DNA of 64,000 nt, from NCBI RefSeq assembly GCF_034140825.1, contig NC_089043.1, forward strand, positions 23,646,001 to 23,710,000. The letters run 5' to 3'. The position numbers were made by a program, and so were the translations under genes. Every line of letters starts with the position of its first letter. Within the stretch, counting starts at the first letter, position 1. The notes beneath the pieces were generated by a model. It worked only from the letters and a program-made list of their open reading frames with translations. It ran no database searches and was not told where the DNA came from. Shown here piece after piece: positions 12,801 to 25,055 of this stretch. Source of the stretch: Oryza sativa Japonica Group (lineage: Eukaryota > Streptophyta > Magnoliopsida > Poales > Poaceae).

Positions 12801-14353
12801 GTCTGTTAAGTTTTTGACTCTTTGATCATCTTTCACTAACAATGGCATTTACCTTTTGAAGAAATGGATACCTGTTATCAAGGAAAAATGGGTTACCATG
12901 AAGACAAACGCAGAGCCTTATGTGCAAAAGGTCTCAGCAAAATCTATAGAGCTCTATCAAGCATCTAAGGATGTTGTCTTACCTCATGTTGTGAAAGCAC
13001 ATAAGATTGCTGATCCCTACTTCCAGGTACATCTAAGGTCCTGCCGTTTCAAGAATTCACAGTTGTACATGCCAGGAGGCAGTTTGATTATGATAGGATA
13101 GGAGGCAGCTTCTTTTTTAGAGTATATATAATCATTGATTTATAATCAGATGATTGCGTCTTTTTTCAGGAAGCCAAGAAAGTATCCAAACCTTACATTG
13201 ATCAAGTTGCTAAGGCCACTAAGCCACATGTCGAGAAAATTAGAATTTATTTGAAGCCTTATACAAAAAGAGCAGTCCATATATATGGAAATTTTCTTGA
13301 GAAGGCTACAGCTTATCATCAACAGGTGATTGTTATTTCTTTTTTCCCTTCCATTTTTTCCTATGCATTGCAGCTTATTGGTTTACATACTTTATGCTTC
13401 TGCCATACTTCCCCCATTGCTTTTGAATTCAGAAACTCTTTGCTTCTTAGGGTAGCTGTGATTGATCTTAATTAGTAGCATGTCAAGTAACTTCCATAGT
13501 TCCATATGTTTTTTTTTATCCTACTGGAGAATAAGACTGTGTGGAACACACCTTTTGTATTGTTGTAATAATAGTGATTCGGTGCATTTTCCCTAGTGAC
13601 TGCTGAGGTCTTACCTCTTGAGAGTTCTTCATTTTAATGCTTATAAATGCTCCAAATTCTATTATTTCTGGTGGTTGATGCTTGGTGTTGGTCATGCTAT
13701 GGATGTAACACAAGTACTTGGATAAAATCACCTCCATAGTGTGATGTTCCTTTGTGCAAGTTCTTCCAAAATTTCCTTAGCTAATTGATTGGACAAAACA
13801 GTGTCGTGATACTCAAACCTCATTCTGTCTGTTCTCTTTGCATACAGTATATATTGTGTACTGTTTGGTAGATGCATGGAATACCATTTCTTCTGTGTGG
13901 TACACTACATATCGGTTTCAAGATATATTCCGGAATCTCAGATATGTTCTTTTTCCAGGCTCAAGCAACTGTCTTGGACTACCTGCACCAACATGAATTG
14001 ACAAAAGAATTTGCGACTGAAGAGTTGGCCTGGTACCTGGTAGGGCACTAATAGAACTGTGCTTCAAGTGGTTTTAAGTATGAAAGGCCATAATATAATG
14101 TCTTAACTACCTTTGCAGGCTTCTGCTTTGCTGATTATGCCCATTTATGTTTTTTACAATGTCCTGGTTGAAACATTCTGGTTGGTATTTCTGTTTTCTA
14201 TTTGCTTATCAGCTAGTATATCTGTTTTTTATTTGTTATTTAAGCTTAATATTTTCATTTCCTTGTAGCTCCAAGAAGAAGAAGAAAGCCACACGGAATG
14301 TTAATGCTAACCATGGCCATCGGAAACACAAACGCCGGCATGCTGACAAATAG
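9822..14353 (+). CDS. Signal peptide, coiled-coil, 11-mer-repeat and C-terminal membrane-anchored protein (At2g24420-like)
   Basis: Product of unproven function, related as I recall it to Arabidopsis At2g24420 and At4g31340. Fourteen GT-AG exons join in phase: 9822-9993, 10733-10860, 10946-11017, 11094-11207, 11608-11676, 11752-11808, 12321-12374, 12446-12508, 12602-12664, 12862-13026, 13170-13325, 13959-14039, 14119-14180, 14269-14353; 446 residues. Order: signal peptide (residues 1-19, [17 protein letters not shown]); coiled coil (about 25-195) rich in K, E, Q and A; a Lys/Pro-punctuated helical region (about 235-370) built of 11-residue units such as [11 protein letters not shown] and [11 protein letters not shown]; a hydrophobic anchor (about 398-418, [20 protein letters not shown]); and a basic tail [11 protein letters not shown] ending KHKRRHADK. 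The arrangement suggests an ER-derived membrane protein with a lumenal coiled coil and a short basic cytosolic tail. Older labels such as 'myosin heavy chain-related' reflect the coiled coil only. It shares a divergent promoter with the F-box gene. Confidence 0.9.
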
Positions 14354-15256
14354 ACCATATATGTTGGATTTTGGTCATGTCTGGTCTGCCACATTGTAGT
14401 TGGAGAAGGTACTGCACCCTTTGTTCCTATTTAAGTGGTAAAATCCGATTCATGTAATGTGCTCTAGCTCGCGATATACTGCTTGTGGCATGGAATCTTG
14501 GATCAATCGAACCATATGCTTGCCCGTTTTCTCTGAAGTTACAGAGTCTCTTCTCAATTCATACGGTATAAAAAGAAAGTATGCTTGAACGGATTTTTGT
14601 TACAAATGTCAGTATGACTTCGAACTAAAAGCTAGACCAGAGTGAGGTTTATAAAGGCCTAAACAGATTATTATAGGCTTCTGCTATTGGCTTGACATTG
14701 ATTTGTACTGTGCATTTGTGCAGATCTCGGATGGCATACAGAGTAGGATATCCCGGGCCATCGCTAAGCATTGGTTTGTATTATTAACGAGTTACACTAG
14801 ATCACACAAGAACTATGTATTTTTGCCCCCCATGTATGGACCTAGTTGTAATTGCGGTTCTGTAACTGTCGATCTGCCCTTCGCTGAGTAGGATTTAGTG
14901 GACATGGAGGCTGTATGTGCTTATTCATTTTATTGGTCATGTCTTCTAGTTTTTGTTCATGCGTTTTCCTTAGAGCTTGTGTGTGGTTGTGTAATCCCTG
15001 CCTCGTTTTCTGGGCTCTCACTTACTGAAACTGTAGTATTGTACTTCTTCATGTTTAACAGACAGAATTCAGCGTCGAGGCTGTGATTGATTTCTTTCTG
15101 ATATGCATGGGATGCACGGATGTGGAGCTTGCTAGTTGCTACTACTTTTGTTGGTTCTTTATGCATGTAAGCTCTGGAGACATGATGATTAATCTGGCTG
15201 TCAGATCTAATCTACTTCTCACGTCGATCCTCTTTTTTTTTTTTTGCTGCCAAAGA
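14354..15256 (+). other. 3' UTR and downstream flank of the coiled-coil gene
   Basis: AT-rich sequence follows the TAG at 14351. Short open frames at 14703-14891 and 14898-15086 have no recognisable domain and look like chance frames in UTR or flank. I see no gene before the Pack-MULE. Confidence 0.5.
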
Positions 15257-15739
15257 GTAATAGTAGGAATAAGTTCACCGGCCGTCCCTCAACTTTACAC
15301 CGAGATTTTCTGAGGTTCCTTGACCATAAAACCAGAAATGTGTACCCCTGAACTATGTAAAACCGTGCATAAAAGGTCCCAAGACAGTATAGAAGCCTGG
15401 TTTCGCTGACGTGACATTTTAGTCAGCAAAAATAATTAAAATTAATATGTGGGGCTCACATGTAAGTGAGAAAATGGTGTGGGTATCACATTTCTCTCTT
15501 TTTTTTTCTTTTGTCTTCTCTTCTCTCCAGGTTCTCTCGAGCAGGCGTGGCAACAGAAGGGGAGAGGTGTCCGGCGGCGGAGCGGGGACGGCAGCGGCGG
15601 GAGAGGGAGAGAGGCGGCCAATGTGACAGCAGCAGCGGGAGAGGATAGGTGGCGTCCGGCGCCACGGCAAGCTCAGCGGCAGAGATATTCGAACGCGCCG
15701 GGTGCTCGACCTCGGGCCCTGTCGCCGGCAAGTGACACG

Positions 15740-16033
15740 CTCTCCCCGTCGACCCTCTCTCCCTCCCTCGCCTACTCGTCCTACACCACCACCCTCTCCG
15801 CGCTCTCCCGCCACGGCCGCCCCCGGGAGGCCCTCTCCCTCTTCTCCACCTCCGCGGTCGTTCGCCCCGACGCCGAGCTCCTCTCCTGTGTCATTTCCTG
15901 CTGCCGCCGCGCATCCGCCTTCCTTCCCGCTCGCGCCGCGCACGCCTACGGGATAAAGACCGCGCCGCTGCTGGCCTTCTACGCCTCGGCCAGTCTGGCG
16001 CTCGTGGCGCTGTATGCGATGTGTCGGAAGGTG
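15740..16033 (+). pseudogene. Captured PPR-like gene fragment inside the Pack-MULE
   Basis: In one plus-strand frame the translation runs LAYSSYTTTLSALSRHGRP, then REALSLFSTSAVVRPDAELL, SCVISCCRRASAFLPARAAH and LLAFYASASLALVALYAM. This is the style of the N-terminal part of a plant PLS-class pentatricopeptide repeat protein: a helix pair with a G-RP turn and -REAL-LF- helix, then an A-HA-GIKT segment. Only about 100 residues are present and the frame runs on into unrelated sequence, so it is a fragment. The donor locus is not in this window. Confidence 0.55.
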
Positions 16034-16159
16034 AGCTCGCCGCCGCCGAGCTCGCCGTCGCCGGCTGCCTCCTCTCCCTCCGCCGCTGCTGTATGCACTG
16101 ACGATTTGTTCACCACTAGGAGCGTCGGTGTTTGCTCGCCGGAGAAGAAGCTGGTGGTG

Positions 16160-16400
16160 CCGGAGAGCGTGTGCGGGCGGCCGACCGGCCGCTGGGGCTG
16201 TAGTTCCACCACGCCTCCGGCGACCTGTACGTGGCTGACGCGTACCTGGGCCTCCTGAGGGCGCCGGTGCGAGGCGGGCTAGCCGAGGTGGTGACGACGG
16301 AGGCCGCCGGCGTGCCGTTCTAACTTCCACAACGGCCTCGACGTCGACCAAAGGACCGGCGACGTCTGCTTCACCGATAGCAACAGCACGTACCGAGGAG
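16160..16400 (+). pseudogene. Captured strictosidine-synthase-like (SSL) gene fragment inside the Pack-MULE
   Basis: A plus-strand frame reads RPLGL, stop, FHHASGDLYVADAYLGLLRA and GGLAEVVTTEAAGVPF. A different frame continues NGLDVDQRTGDVCFTDSNST. These are the conserved six-bladed propeller segments of plant strictosidine-synthase-like proteins (HxxxGDLYVADAYxGL; NGLDVDQxTGxVYFTDSS). A stop (TAG at about 16200) replaces the glutamine expected in GLQFH, and the frame breaks near 16321, so it cannot make the protein. About 75 residues are covered. It lies directly after the PPR-like fragment, so two unrelated host genes were picked up. Confidence 0.7.
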
Positions 16401-16898
16401 GTACCCCAAATTAAATCAATCGGTCATGTTCATACTGCACAGTGTGCATGCATCATGCAGTTAATCGTGTGCCACGCTCGCCCTCCACCGCTCCGCCGCC
16501 GCGCTCGCCCTCCGCTTCTTTGGCAGCAACCGCGCTCGCCCGCCGCCACGCTCGCGCTCCACTGCTCGGGCCGCCGCCGCGCTCGCCCTCAGCTGCGCCA
16601 CCCGCATCTGCGTGCACCGCTCCGCCTGCGGCCGGCCTCTCTCACCGAAGAAGAGAAAGAGAGGAGAGAAAAGAGAAGAAAAAAAATGTGCAGCTGACAT
16701 GTAGGCCCCACGTACTTTTAGAAAAATACTGACTAGGATGCCACGTCAGCGAAACCATCCATATATACTGTTATAGGACCTTGAGTGAACGATTTTAGTA
16801 AGTTTAGAGGTAAACATTTCTGGTTTTGTGGTTAAGAGAGCTCAAAAAACATCGCTGTTAAGTTGGGAGACCTTCGGTGAACTTATTCCGTAATAGTA

Positions 16899-18199
16899 CC
16901 ACTGAATGATCCAGTTGGCCCATCCCAGTTTGGCTCGCCAGAGTTTTGAGGCTTTGAGCCCACCCGAATATGGATCCACTACCAGCGGTGGAGATCCGAA
17001 ATTGGGCCAACATATTTCGGCCCAAGTAGGATGCGTCACACTAAACGGCCCCTAACAAGTCGTTCGCCTGGTTTGGTGAACCGCCCCATCCGTCTCTCTC
17101 TCCAAGCACGTCGCCGCCGCTCCCCGCCGTCGTGACCCCCTTCAACGCCGGCGCCCCCCGCCGCCGGCAAGGTCTTCCGTACGCCGGGGCCCGGCGAGAA
17201 ATTTAAGTCAGTCAGGAACTGCAGGCACACCGGGCGAACAGAACTCCACCGCTCAGTCTGGAATCGTTTGCTTCCTTGTTAATAAGTTTCAACTGCTGTG
17301 CTACCTTGCTAGTTCTTTGTTGCCGCCATTGCCACTCGAGATCTCAGATTTGTTTCTGCACTGAAGTTTGTACAGCTTTGTTTTACTCCAGGTTTTTTTT
17401 TTGTTTCTGTTCTTCTTAATTTTCTCTTCCTCCTTGCTACATGAAGACGCAATTCATGAATGAATCCGTGTCAGCTCTCTGATAGTTTTATGTCATGTCA
17501 TGGCATGCCCTGATTTAGTGCTGTATACTGCTACTTCTTCTTCTGAGACTAGTTCCTCATGCACGTACGTACATACGTGAGCTTTTCAGACGTTTGATGA
17601 TTGAAATTGGTTGCGCTAACTTATTATGCCCATTCTGTACAAATCTATCTTGCACGTCCATCCTGGCATCATATTGATTAATTTACTGCCAAAGAGTACG
17701 TAAACTCTCGAGTAACAATAATGCAATCAGCTAGCGTGCACATACTGGTCGAATAATCCTCTTCCATCCTTGCATCATCTTGATTAATCCCGGAACGTAG
17801 GAATTTTATAGGATTTTCACAGAAAACAGGTCGATTTCTCCAAAATTCCCGTGAAATTCCTCCAAATCGAACTAGCCTTAAACTTTGGTTGTCTATGTGC
17901 CTATACCCCTCACAATCTCACAGCGGAGCACTATCCATGATCTGATCACTAATATATAAGGTGTATGTACAAGCAATCAGGTCAAACAAACAGTCCTCTA
18001 GTTTCTACAATCTGACAAGTTACAACCAAAACAAAATCTAGAGGTACAAGAGAACTGAGAAACTAAAAAGCAAGGGTACAACATTAGCTAAGTAATCATA
18101 CAATATCCATAGACTAAATTAAGGTAGCTCAAATAATTATGTCTTCCTACATAATAGACCAACAATTGCTTGGCAGTACCCCAAGCATTTCCTTCAGGA
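16899..18199. other. Intergenic region between the Pack-MULE and the NAC gene
   Basis: A GC-rich block at about 17080-17230 resembles a plant leader or first exon but contains no coherent protein frame. AT-rich sequence follows. At 17805-17878 there is half of a common rice MITE type (GGAATTTTATAGGATTTT ... AATTCCTCCAAAT). The last 200-300 bases are the NAC gene 3' UTR. Confidence 0.45.
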
Positions 18200-20352
18200 C
18201 TACATTTGGTAACTACCAGGCCAGTACCTCTCCACCAGCTGCTCTACATCCAAATTCTGGTATCTGATGCCAGTGCCTCCAACAACAACATCCGTGGTAA
18301 AACCTCCATCTGTTCCCTGTGGGATGACACCATTGGCTAGTCCTGGAATCATTTGCTCTGTTACCATAACCTGGTTTGTAGTACTTCTTGGTTGGTTCAT
18401 CGGCATCGACATCGCTTGGAGGATGGATTGTGGTGGCGGTGGTGGTGGTGGAGGCATGGCTGGCGAGGATCCAAGGTTGAGGTTAAGGCCTGATAGTGTA
18501 AAAGGCGCAGCCGGGTTGATGTAACCGGGGTGTGGTTGGATGTGTGGGTGCAACCCCGGCGTACCTCTAGCAAACCGGGAGAGTTCCGCCATGTCAACGG
18601 GGTTCATGTAAGGGTGGTGTCCACGACCAAATGGGTCTTGTTGCAATAGAGCTGGGAGGAGAGGTGGGACCATGTCTAGTGTGTATGGGTGGTGGGATCG
18701 GGAATGAGCATTGTTGGAGGGGTATTTCTTGACGCCGGCAGTCTTGGCAAATATGCGACAGACGACCCACTCATCCTGTCATATAATGAGTATAAACAAA
18801 ATGATGCATCACAAAAACATTTCAATTAATACAAGTAAATTTAGTGAAGCATGTGTATAGTAGTGAGTTTGAAAATACTATCAATTGAATTGTTTACCTT
18901 GTTTGATTTGGGGATTGATTTGGAGTGGAGTCGGTACTCATGCATGACCCAATTGGTTTTCTCACCTCTTGGAGCCCTTCCTTTGTAGAACACTAGGGTT
19001 TTCTTCATTCCAACTAACTCCGGTGTTGCTGGTGGTTGTCCAGTGAAGATTTCCTTATCCTTTCCCGTTGTTTTCCAATAACCAGCATTAGTTGCTCGGT
19101 TTGTGCGCACGCCAGTTGGGTACTTTCGATCCCTTAGGCTAAAGAAGTACCATTCCTTCTCTCCCATTTTTGCCTTCTCTGGAGCACATTTATTAGAGAA
19201 AATTAATACATAGAACATATAGATTGTGAATGTGTAAGTGTGAAAAAATGTGACCACATATTTGAACATTCAGAACCTCATAAACATCTCCTACATATAT
19301 ATATGAGAGTAAGGACGATGCATATGCACATACAGTGCTGAAGCTAGAGCTTTGGTTTGTAATTTCTGTTGATATTTTACTTTTTTTTATAAAGAACATA
19401 GAATTAAGATAGCTTCTAATATAAGACCCCTAGAAATAACAATAAGAAGTTTATGTGTTCCAAATTAACCACCAACTCTTGCAGGAAAGTTTTTTTTTAA
19501 AAAAGAAGAGAACAAAGACGATGCAAATATAGATTATAGATATACGTACTCACACTAATAGAAGGGAAGGGAGAGAAGGGGGATTGAATATGTTATATAT
19601 GCATGTGTACCACCAAGATATTATATCACCAATGATATCATATTCACATGTTTTAAGCAAGCAAGACTCAGTAAGGAAAAAAAAAAGGAATACCATAGAA
19701 AACTTGAAATCCATCCCATAGTTTTCTTTTAGGATCACACATGTAGTAGTTTTAAGAGCTTAGACTTTTGGATTAGCTATTGAAAAACTTGCACCATATA
19801 TGCATGTTTGAAATCTAGACGCGACTAATTACCTCTGGCAGGGCAAGGATAGGTAAGAAATATATGCTCAAAATCATGAAAAAAGGACTAGGCATGCATA
19901 TACATGCATAGCCAACAACAAACATGCACTTCTGAATATATGTAGTACAAACTATTCATATATTGCAGGAAAAAAATGAATTATTCAATATGATCATATG
20001 AACACAAAAGCTAATCCACAGCGAAAGCAAGCTAAGTGAGTAAGATCGAGGAGAGAGAGCCAGAGAAGGGGAGATATTAAGTAGGAGCATATAAAATTTC
20101 ACAAGATCATGCATGCAAACACATGTTTGTTTAATTAATTAATTAATTACCTGGGAGATCCCATGGCTCGCACTTGTTGAGATCGACCTCGGCGATGGCC
20201 CTCGCCGTGAAGCCGCCGTCGGCGATCTTCTGCCGCAGGTAGTAGGTGATGAGCTCCTCGTCCGTCGGGTGGAACCTGAACCCCGGCGGCAAGCTCTCCT
20301 CTTTCTTCTTCGCCGACCCTCCTCCTCCCGATCCTTCCATTCCCATAGCCAT
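18200..20352 (-). CDS. NAC-domain transcription factor (NAC038/NAC058-like)
   Basis: Plant-specific DNA-binding regulator. Three exons on the minus strand (20352-20151, 19178-18898, 18775-18200) join in phase to 352 residues. The NAC domain spans about residues 21-185 with all five subdomains: [21 protein letters not shown] around [55 protein letters not shown] with [20 protein letters not shown] and NWVMHEYRL, and [13 protein letters not shown]. The intron positions are the usual ones for NAC genes. Thr in YWKTTGKD (many NACs have Ala) and the [12 protein letters not shown] stretch recall the NAC038/NAC058 clade, from memory only. The C-terminal region is rich in P, M, H and Q (a run of eight prolines near [13 protein letters not shown]) and ends [12 protein letters not shown], a typical activation region. 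I saw no miR164-type target. Intron 1 is about 970 bp. Confidence 0.95.
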
Positions 20353-23300
20353 CGTCGAACACACAGCAAAAACCCTAACCCTACGAACACCGCGCAAAGC
20401 TATAGCTAGCAGCGGCTGAACCAAATTCAACACCAAGGAAGAAGAAGAAGCAGCAGCAGCAGCTAGGTATCTAGCTAGGACAAGATCGAATCTATATATG
20501 GAATGGAGTAGCTAACGAATTCAAGAACGAATTGGCCGCAGCATGCATGACCACCCAAAAAAAGAAGATAAAAAGTTTATCAGAGACGAGACAGATTATG
20601 CGACGAAGAAATTAAAGAAGAACACGCAAACGGCAGCTAGCTACCTAGCAAGCTGGATATTGTCTCTCACTCTCTCCTGATGAGCTAGCTAGCTATCTCA
20701 ACTTTTGGGCTTTAATTTTGATCGGATTAATTGTTTTTTTTTTCCATGGAAGTGAGGGCGAAGGAGAAGGATGATGATATAAGAGGGAGACAAAGGAGGG
20801 GAGGCTCGGAAATGTGTTGGTGACGCTCGTACCAACCGGGCGTCGTCAGCTACAAGCGATCGGCCTTTTGTCAGCTTGTAATTTCCACGTACGCGTGCGC
20901 TCGCTCGCCTCGCCTCGCCGGCCGTTTGCTAGCCTAGCTAGCTAGCCCGGCGGCGTGGTCGTCGTCGTCGTCGCCGCATGCAACAGTAGTTGACGGTGTG
21001 GTCTCTTCAGCTATGTGGACAAAATTAAGCTATCGCCTATCACGGCAACGCGACCGAGTTGCTATTCGACTAGGAGAATAGGAGAATAGAAATATAATGA
21101 AGAAATGATCAATGTGTGAATGATGACAGTACTCTAAATGTCCAGGAAAGTAGGTTTTACTGTGCTTCTTCAGCTCTTCTTTCAACTTACTCCTTTTACG
21201 CTCTTATAATATAAGTAATCTATGAGTATCGTGTGTGCTATTTCAACTTACTCCTTTTACGCTCTTATAATATAAGTAATCTATGAGTATCGTGTGTGAC
21301 ACATTCTATTATAATGAATTTGGACACTTTTCATATTCAGGTTTGTAGCACACATATACATATGATACTTATAGATTACTATATTATAAAATCATAAAAG
21401 GAGTAAGTTTCTATATTTGAGACGAAAGGTAGTAATTGTTATATATCATATGGGGCTTAGTTGTTATCTTCGGTGTTGAACTAGTGTTTTTGCATAATTT
21501 CATTGTATTTGTATGTAGTACAGGCACGTACGGCAGCAACCTGCCTGCGTTAAGTTCTCTCTGAAGATTTCTGAAGTCAAACGATAGAAACCATCAAACG
21601 GATCGACTATATTACCATTAAACCGCGTTAATTACCACTCAAGAGGAGACAGATAATTAATCCGCTGCTTCTGATTCCGTGGGCGATCGCTGGTCGCACG
21701 CAGCAAAACTATCTATCGATCGATCGAGCTAATTTACATAGTATATGACACACAATTAATCAGCTAATGTGGAGTTCACACCGACGAGTAGTCATCGTAC
21801 GTAGCGACGAACAGCATGAACACAGTAGACAGTAGTAGCGTGCGTGACTCAGCAAAACAGGACACGTGCGGGTGGGGCCCGGGGGGCCGTGTGGGTCCCA
21901 CGTCAGATGGGCCCACCGCGCCCCTTTGACCCGGGGGCTAGGCAAGAAGGCAGGCAGTCGGTCAGGCAGGCCGGGGCGCCGGGGCTGGGTCTCCTCTAAT
22001 CCCAACCAACTCGTAGAATAATTTTGGGGGGCAAACAGTGTTTATGCCAGTGTGTAATCTAGCTGTTCAGAGCCATGGATCATACAGAGATGATGCATCA
22101 AATGATCCTTAATTTGTGTCTGGTTTTGTAACTTCTGTTGTTATTCTTGTTGTCTTTTTAATTTAATTAATGCTTGTATTGATATATGCAGAACCAATTA
22201 ACTGTATTTTCGCGTGCTTCCTCGTCTAGAGCTAAGGTTTGATCGGAATATCCACAATTTTAGCTATATATTTTGATTTTTGGGCGTGATAAACGAACAA
22301 TGATCATACACTCCTGGAGGCCAGATTGTGAGAAATTGGAGTGGTTTGATTTTTGATGTAATTAACAAGATGGCCGAATGGTTTGTTTCCCTTTGATTAC
22401 CTGATGTAATACCCCGGCCGGTGACCTTTTCAAAAACTTAATGTAATACATGTATCACATCAGTTTGCCAATTCAAAGATCCCATTTTTATCAATACAGG
22501 GAATCAGCAGTGCTTCTTAATTAGTTTGTGTGATTCGCAAGCATGATCTGAACATATATATAACCATATAAATTTCCCCTGAAGACTGTTACAGGTTGCT
22601 TAGAGAAAGGATTAGCTAGCAAATTTATTTTGAAAAGTGAGATATTTTAAATCAACAGATTTTTGTAATCTCATCCTTCAATTCCAAAACGAAAGGTGCA
22701 CCAGTGCGTGCTCACTGGTGCAAACAGTGACAGGCAAGTAGGCAATTGTTGGCAGCAGAAAACAATGGTGTGTACTGTCCATTTTGCAGGAACTTTGCCT
22801 TGTCCTGTAATCCATATTGAGCCAGGTCTTGTGGATATCACGACAATGACAGTAGGATCATGCAATCTTGACTAAAAGGACTACAGCAATTTAATCACTT
22901 GTGGCCGAGGCAGAGGTTCAGATAAATAATCTGATTCTTGATCATCACTCACCAGGTCACAGTACCCAAATTATTCCCTAAAAACAGTTTGTTCTTTAAT
23001 ATTATTTCCTAAATCTAGGGTTCTTGTTCATGTTGACCGTTCAAATTGCCCTCTTGGGCTGGCTCCTGCTACTGACCAGTTTTGTCATGTTTCATCCTTT
23101 CATTTTCTATGTACTCCACTTTATTTGGGAGACACTGATACATATGTGAATATCTGATGACTGTTTCAGTGACAGAGTATGTTTACTGAATGGTAAAGAT
23201 TTTGATTGTGTCTTATGTTTCTTGAGCTTGTTCTGACAAGATTATTTTGTAGAATTTATAGGTCATCATTTTTTTTCACAAACAGACTATAGATTATCAC

Positions 23301-25055
23301 GGGCCGGCACACTATCCAATCTCTTAAATAGTGTGAATTTTATAAAAACTTTCTATATATAAATTGCTTCAAATACTTTTTAAAGATAACTTTAAACTTT
23401 GCACTAGTTAATTTTATTCATTCGTACCCTCAAAATTCATCACACAATTAGAAAATCTGTCATTTATTCATCTATTCAGAACAATCAAACTGGGCCACTG
23501 AGAAAGAGAGATGATAGCTGAAATAGTGGGATGAAGAAGTCAAGAACTGCTCAGGTGATTTGAGATTTTTGAAAAATGTATTTCTTCAGGGTAAGGTTTA
23601 CACGGCTGATTTGTGAAAGCAAGTTCAGGAATTGACAGTTCGCTCGAGAGAGGCTTAATTAGCTGCAGATGCAGTGACTCTGATAGAGATCATATCGTGG
23701 TTGTTGTTGGAAGCCTGACTGGCAGCAATGTGTTTTCTTCAGAGCTTATGTTTATTTTTGCTTAATCTCACAAGTTTATGTCAGGTTTCTTGTGGGTTAA
23801 TCTTCTTTTTGCCTCTCCTAATTAAGGATGTGTCATGCATGTGCTGTAACCTCACTGTCAATCGTACAAACACTTGACAACTTGCTTGCGGTTTGCATTA
23901 ATCTGCTCCTAATGATAGAAATGTTTGGAAGTAGAATATACATGGGAGATAGCTTGCATGCACCATATGACAAAAATGATAACTGTTTCAGAGAGAATGG
24001 ACTACAGATGTATGCAAGAACTAGTGTAGGTCAAGTGTCACAACAAACTACTTGATGAGTTATGCTGTTGTACTAGTGACCATTTTGGAAGATATCACTG
24101 ATTCACTGTGCTCTTGTCAGATTTCATTCTGTCCGTCAGTTTTTTTTATGGTTAATTCAAAGGTTAATGTTAAAGCGTCATAAATACTAGCAGAACATTT
24201 CATTTCATCTGATTTCTAAACTGCAGTGGTGTGCTTATTTCCCTTCCATTGCGTCATGAAAGCTCTATGCTAACTTTGCATGGAGTCAAGGATCTTGCGT
24301 TGAACAATCATGCAAGGTGTGTCCATGTTGCATTGAGAAGGATTTTTTTTTTCACGAAAGACCAGACCAAAGGTTGGCTGGATGAAAATGATACTCCCTC
24401 CATTCTAAATTACTTGTTTTACTTCTCTCCTAAATTAAATATATCTAATCTTTAATCATCAATTTACTTATGACAAAGCTAAAACGACGAGTAATTTATT
24501 TGTACATTTATTTTAGTTTACCCGAATCCGAGCAATCTTTATCCGTTAACAAAAAATTAGATGCATTTTTCTTAAAATTTCACATTTATTTGGAAAAACT
24601 TTCCTTTTTCCAAAAAAGTTCAAATTTAGATGCATTTTTTCTGTCCATGATCAAAATTGAATCAGTTAGACGAGCGCCCCGTTGTTTGGCTTACTGGGGG
24701 AATAAACCAAATGGCATATTTGCAAAGGAAAAATAATTTGTGAATAAAACTTTTATATACGTGTTCTTAACGATCTAAAAGCAAAGATTGGAAAATAAAA
24801 TATGATAAAAAACCCCCTAAAATCAACTTCAAATCTAAGATTAAAAATTCAAATTTTGGCTAATAAATAAAAGCATAAGCCAAGAAAAAAAATATGACAC
24901 TACAGATCGTTTGCGGACCGTCGGCTGGACCAACCTACGACGCAGAGCAAATCACTGGTAATAGCAAACAGTACCCCTGACTCATTTAATTATGCGCAAT
25001 TTCCTTTTTCTTTAAAAAAACTCAGCGTAAAGAAAAAAAAGAAAAGAAGAAAAAA
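20353..25055. other. NAC gene upstream region and gene-poor stretch
   Basis: 20353-20900 is the NAC promoter and leader (AGC repeats at 20447-20462, GA-rich at 20785-20810). 21180-21411 holds a duplicated inverted repeat, listed separately. At 21840-22000 there is a GC-rich patch with GGGCCC motifs but no coding frame. 22020-24350 is AT-rich with no gene I can support. From about 24390 (ACTCCCTCCATTCTAAAT) to 24905 lie sequences of common rice MITE type, including a pair TTGTTTGGCTTA (24682) and TAAGCCAA (24873). 24905-25055 leads into the next locus. Confidence 0.5.
21181..21411. repeat. MITE-like inverted repeat with tandemly duplicated left arm
   Basis: A 57-bp block (TTCAACTTACTCCTTTTACG to GTATCGTGTGTG) occurs twice without a mismatch, at 21181-21237 and 21242-21298. 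At about 21355-21411 the same sequence returns in inverted, diverged form (GATACTTATAGATTACTA to CATAAAAGGAGTAAG). The unit is therefore a small inverted-repeat element whose left arm has been duplicated in tandem. Confidence 0.8.

Larger units (their letters stand above)
15266..16889. mobile_element. Pack-MULE (Mutator-like transposon carrying host gene fragments)
   Basis: Non-autonomous Mutator-like element of 1624 bp. It is flanked by a perfect 9-bp target-site duplication GTAATAGTA (15257-15265 and 16890-16898), the length expected for MULEs. Long imperfect terminal inverted repeats start GGAATAAGTTCACC. They match well for about 160 bp (15266-15425 and 16730-16889), including the CCAGAAATGT and GGTTTCGCTGACGTG blocks, and fade out over about 100 bp more through CT-rich sequence. 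The interior is GC-rich and unlike the flanks. It contains a PPR-like fragment and a strictosidine-synthase-like fragment (listed separately), then low-complexity GC-rich sequence at about 16470-16640. No transposase is present, so movement would need an enzyme supplied elsewhere. Open frames of 259 codons (plus) and 310 codons (minus) cross it; neither resembles one coherent protein. Confidence 0.88.

Noticed and set aside
15419-16351. 310-codon minus-strand frame in the Pack-MULE
   Set aside because: Composition is R/G/A-rich low complexity, with no domain. It is antisense to the captured fragments and is explained by GC content.
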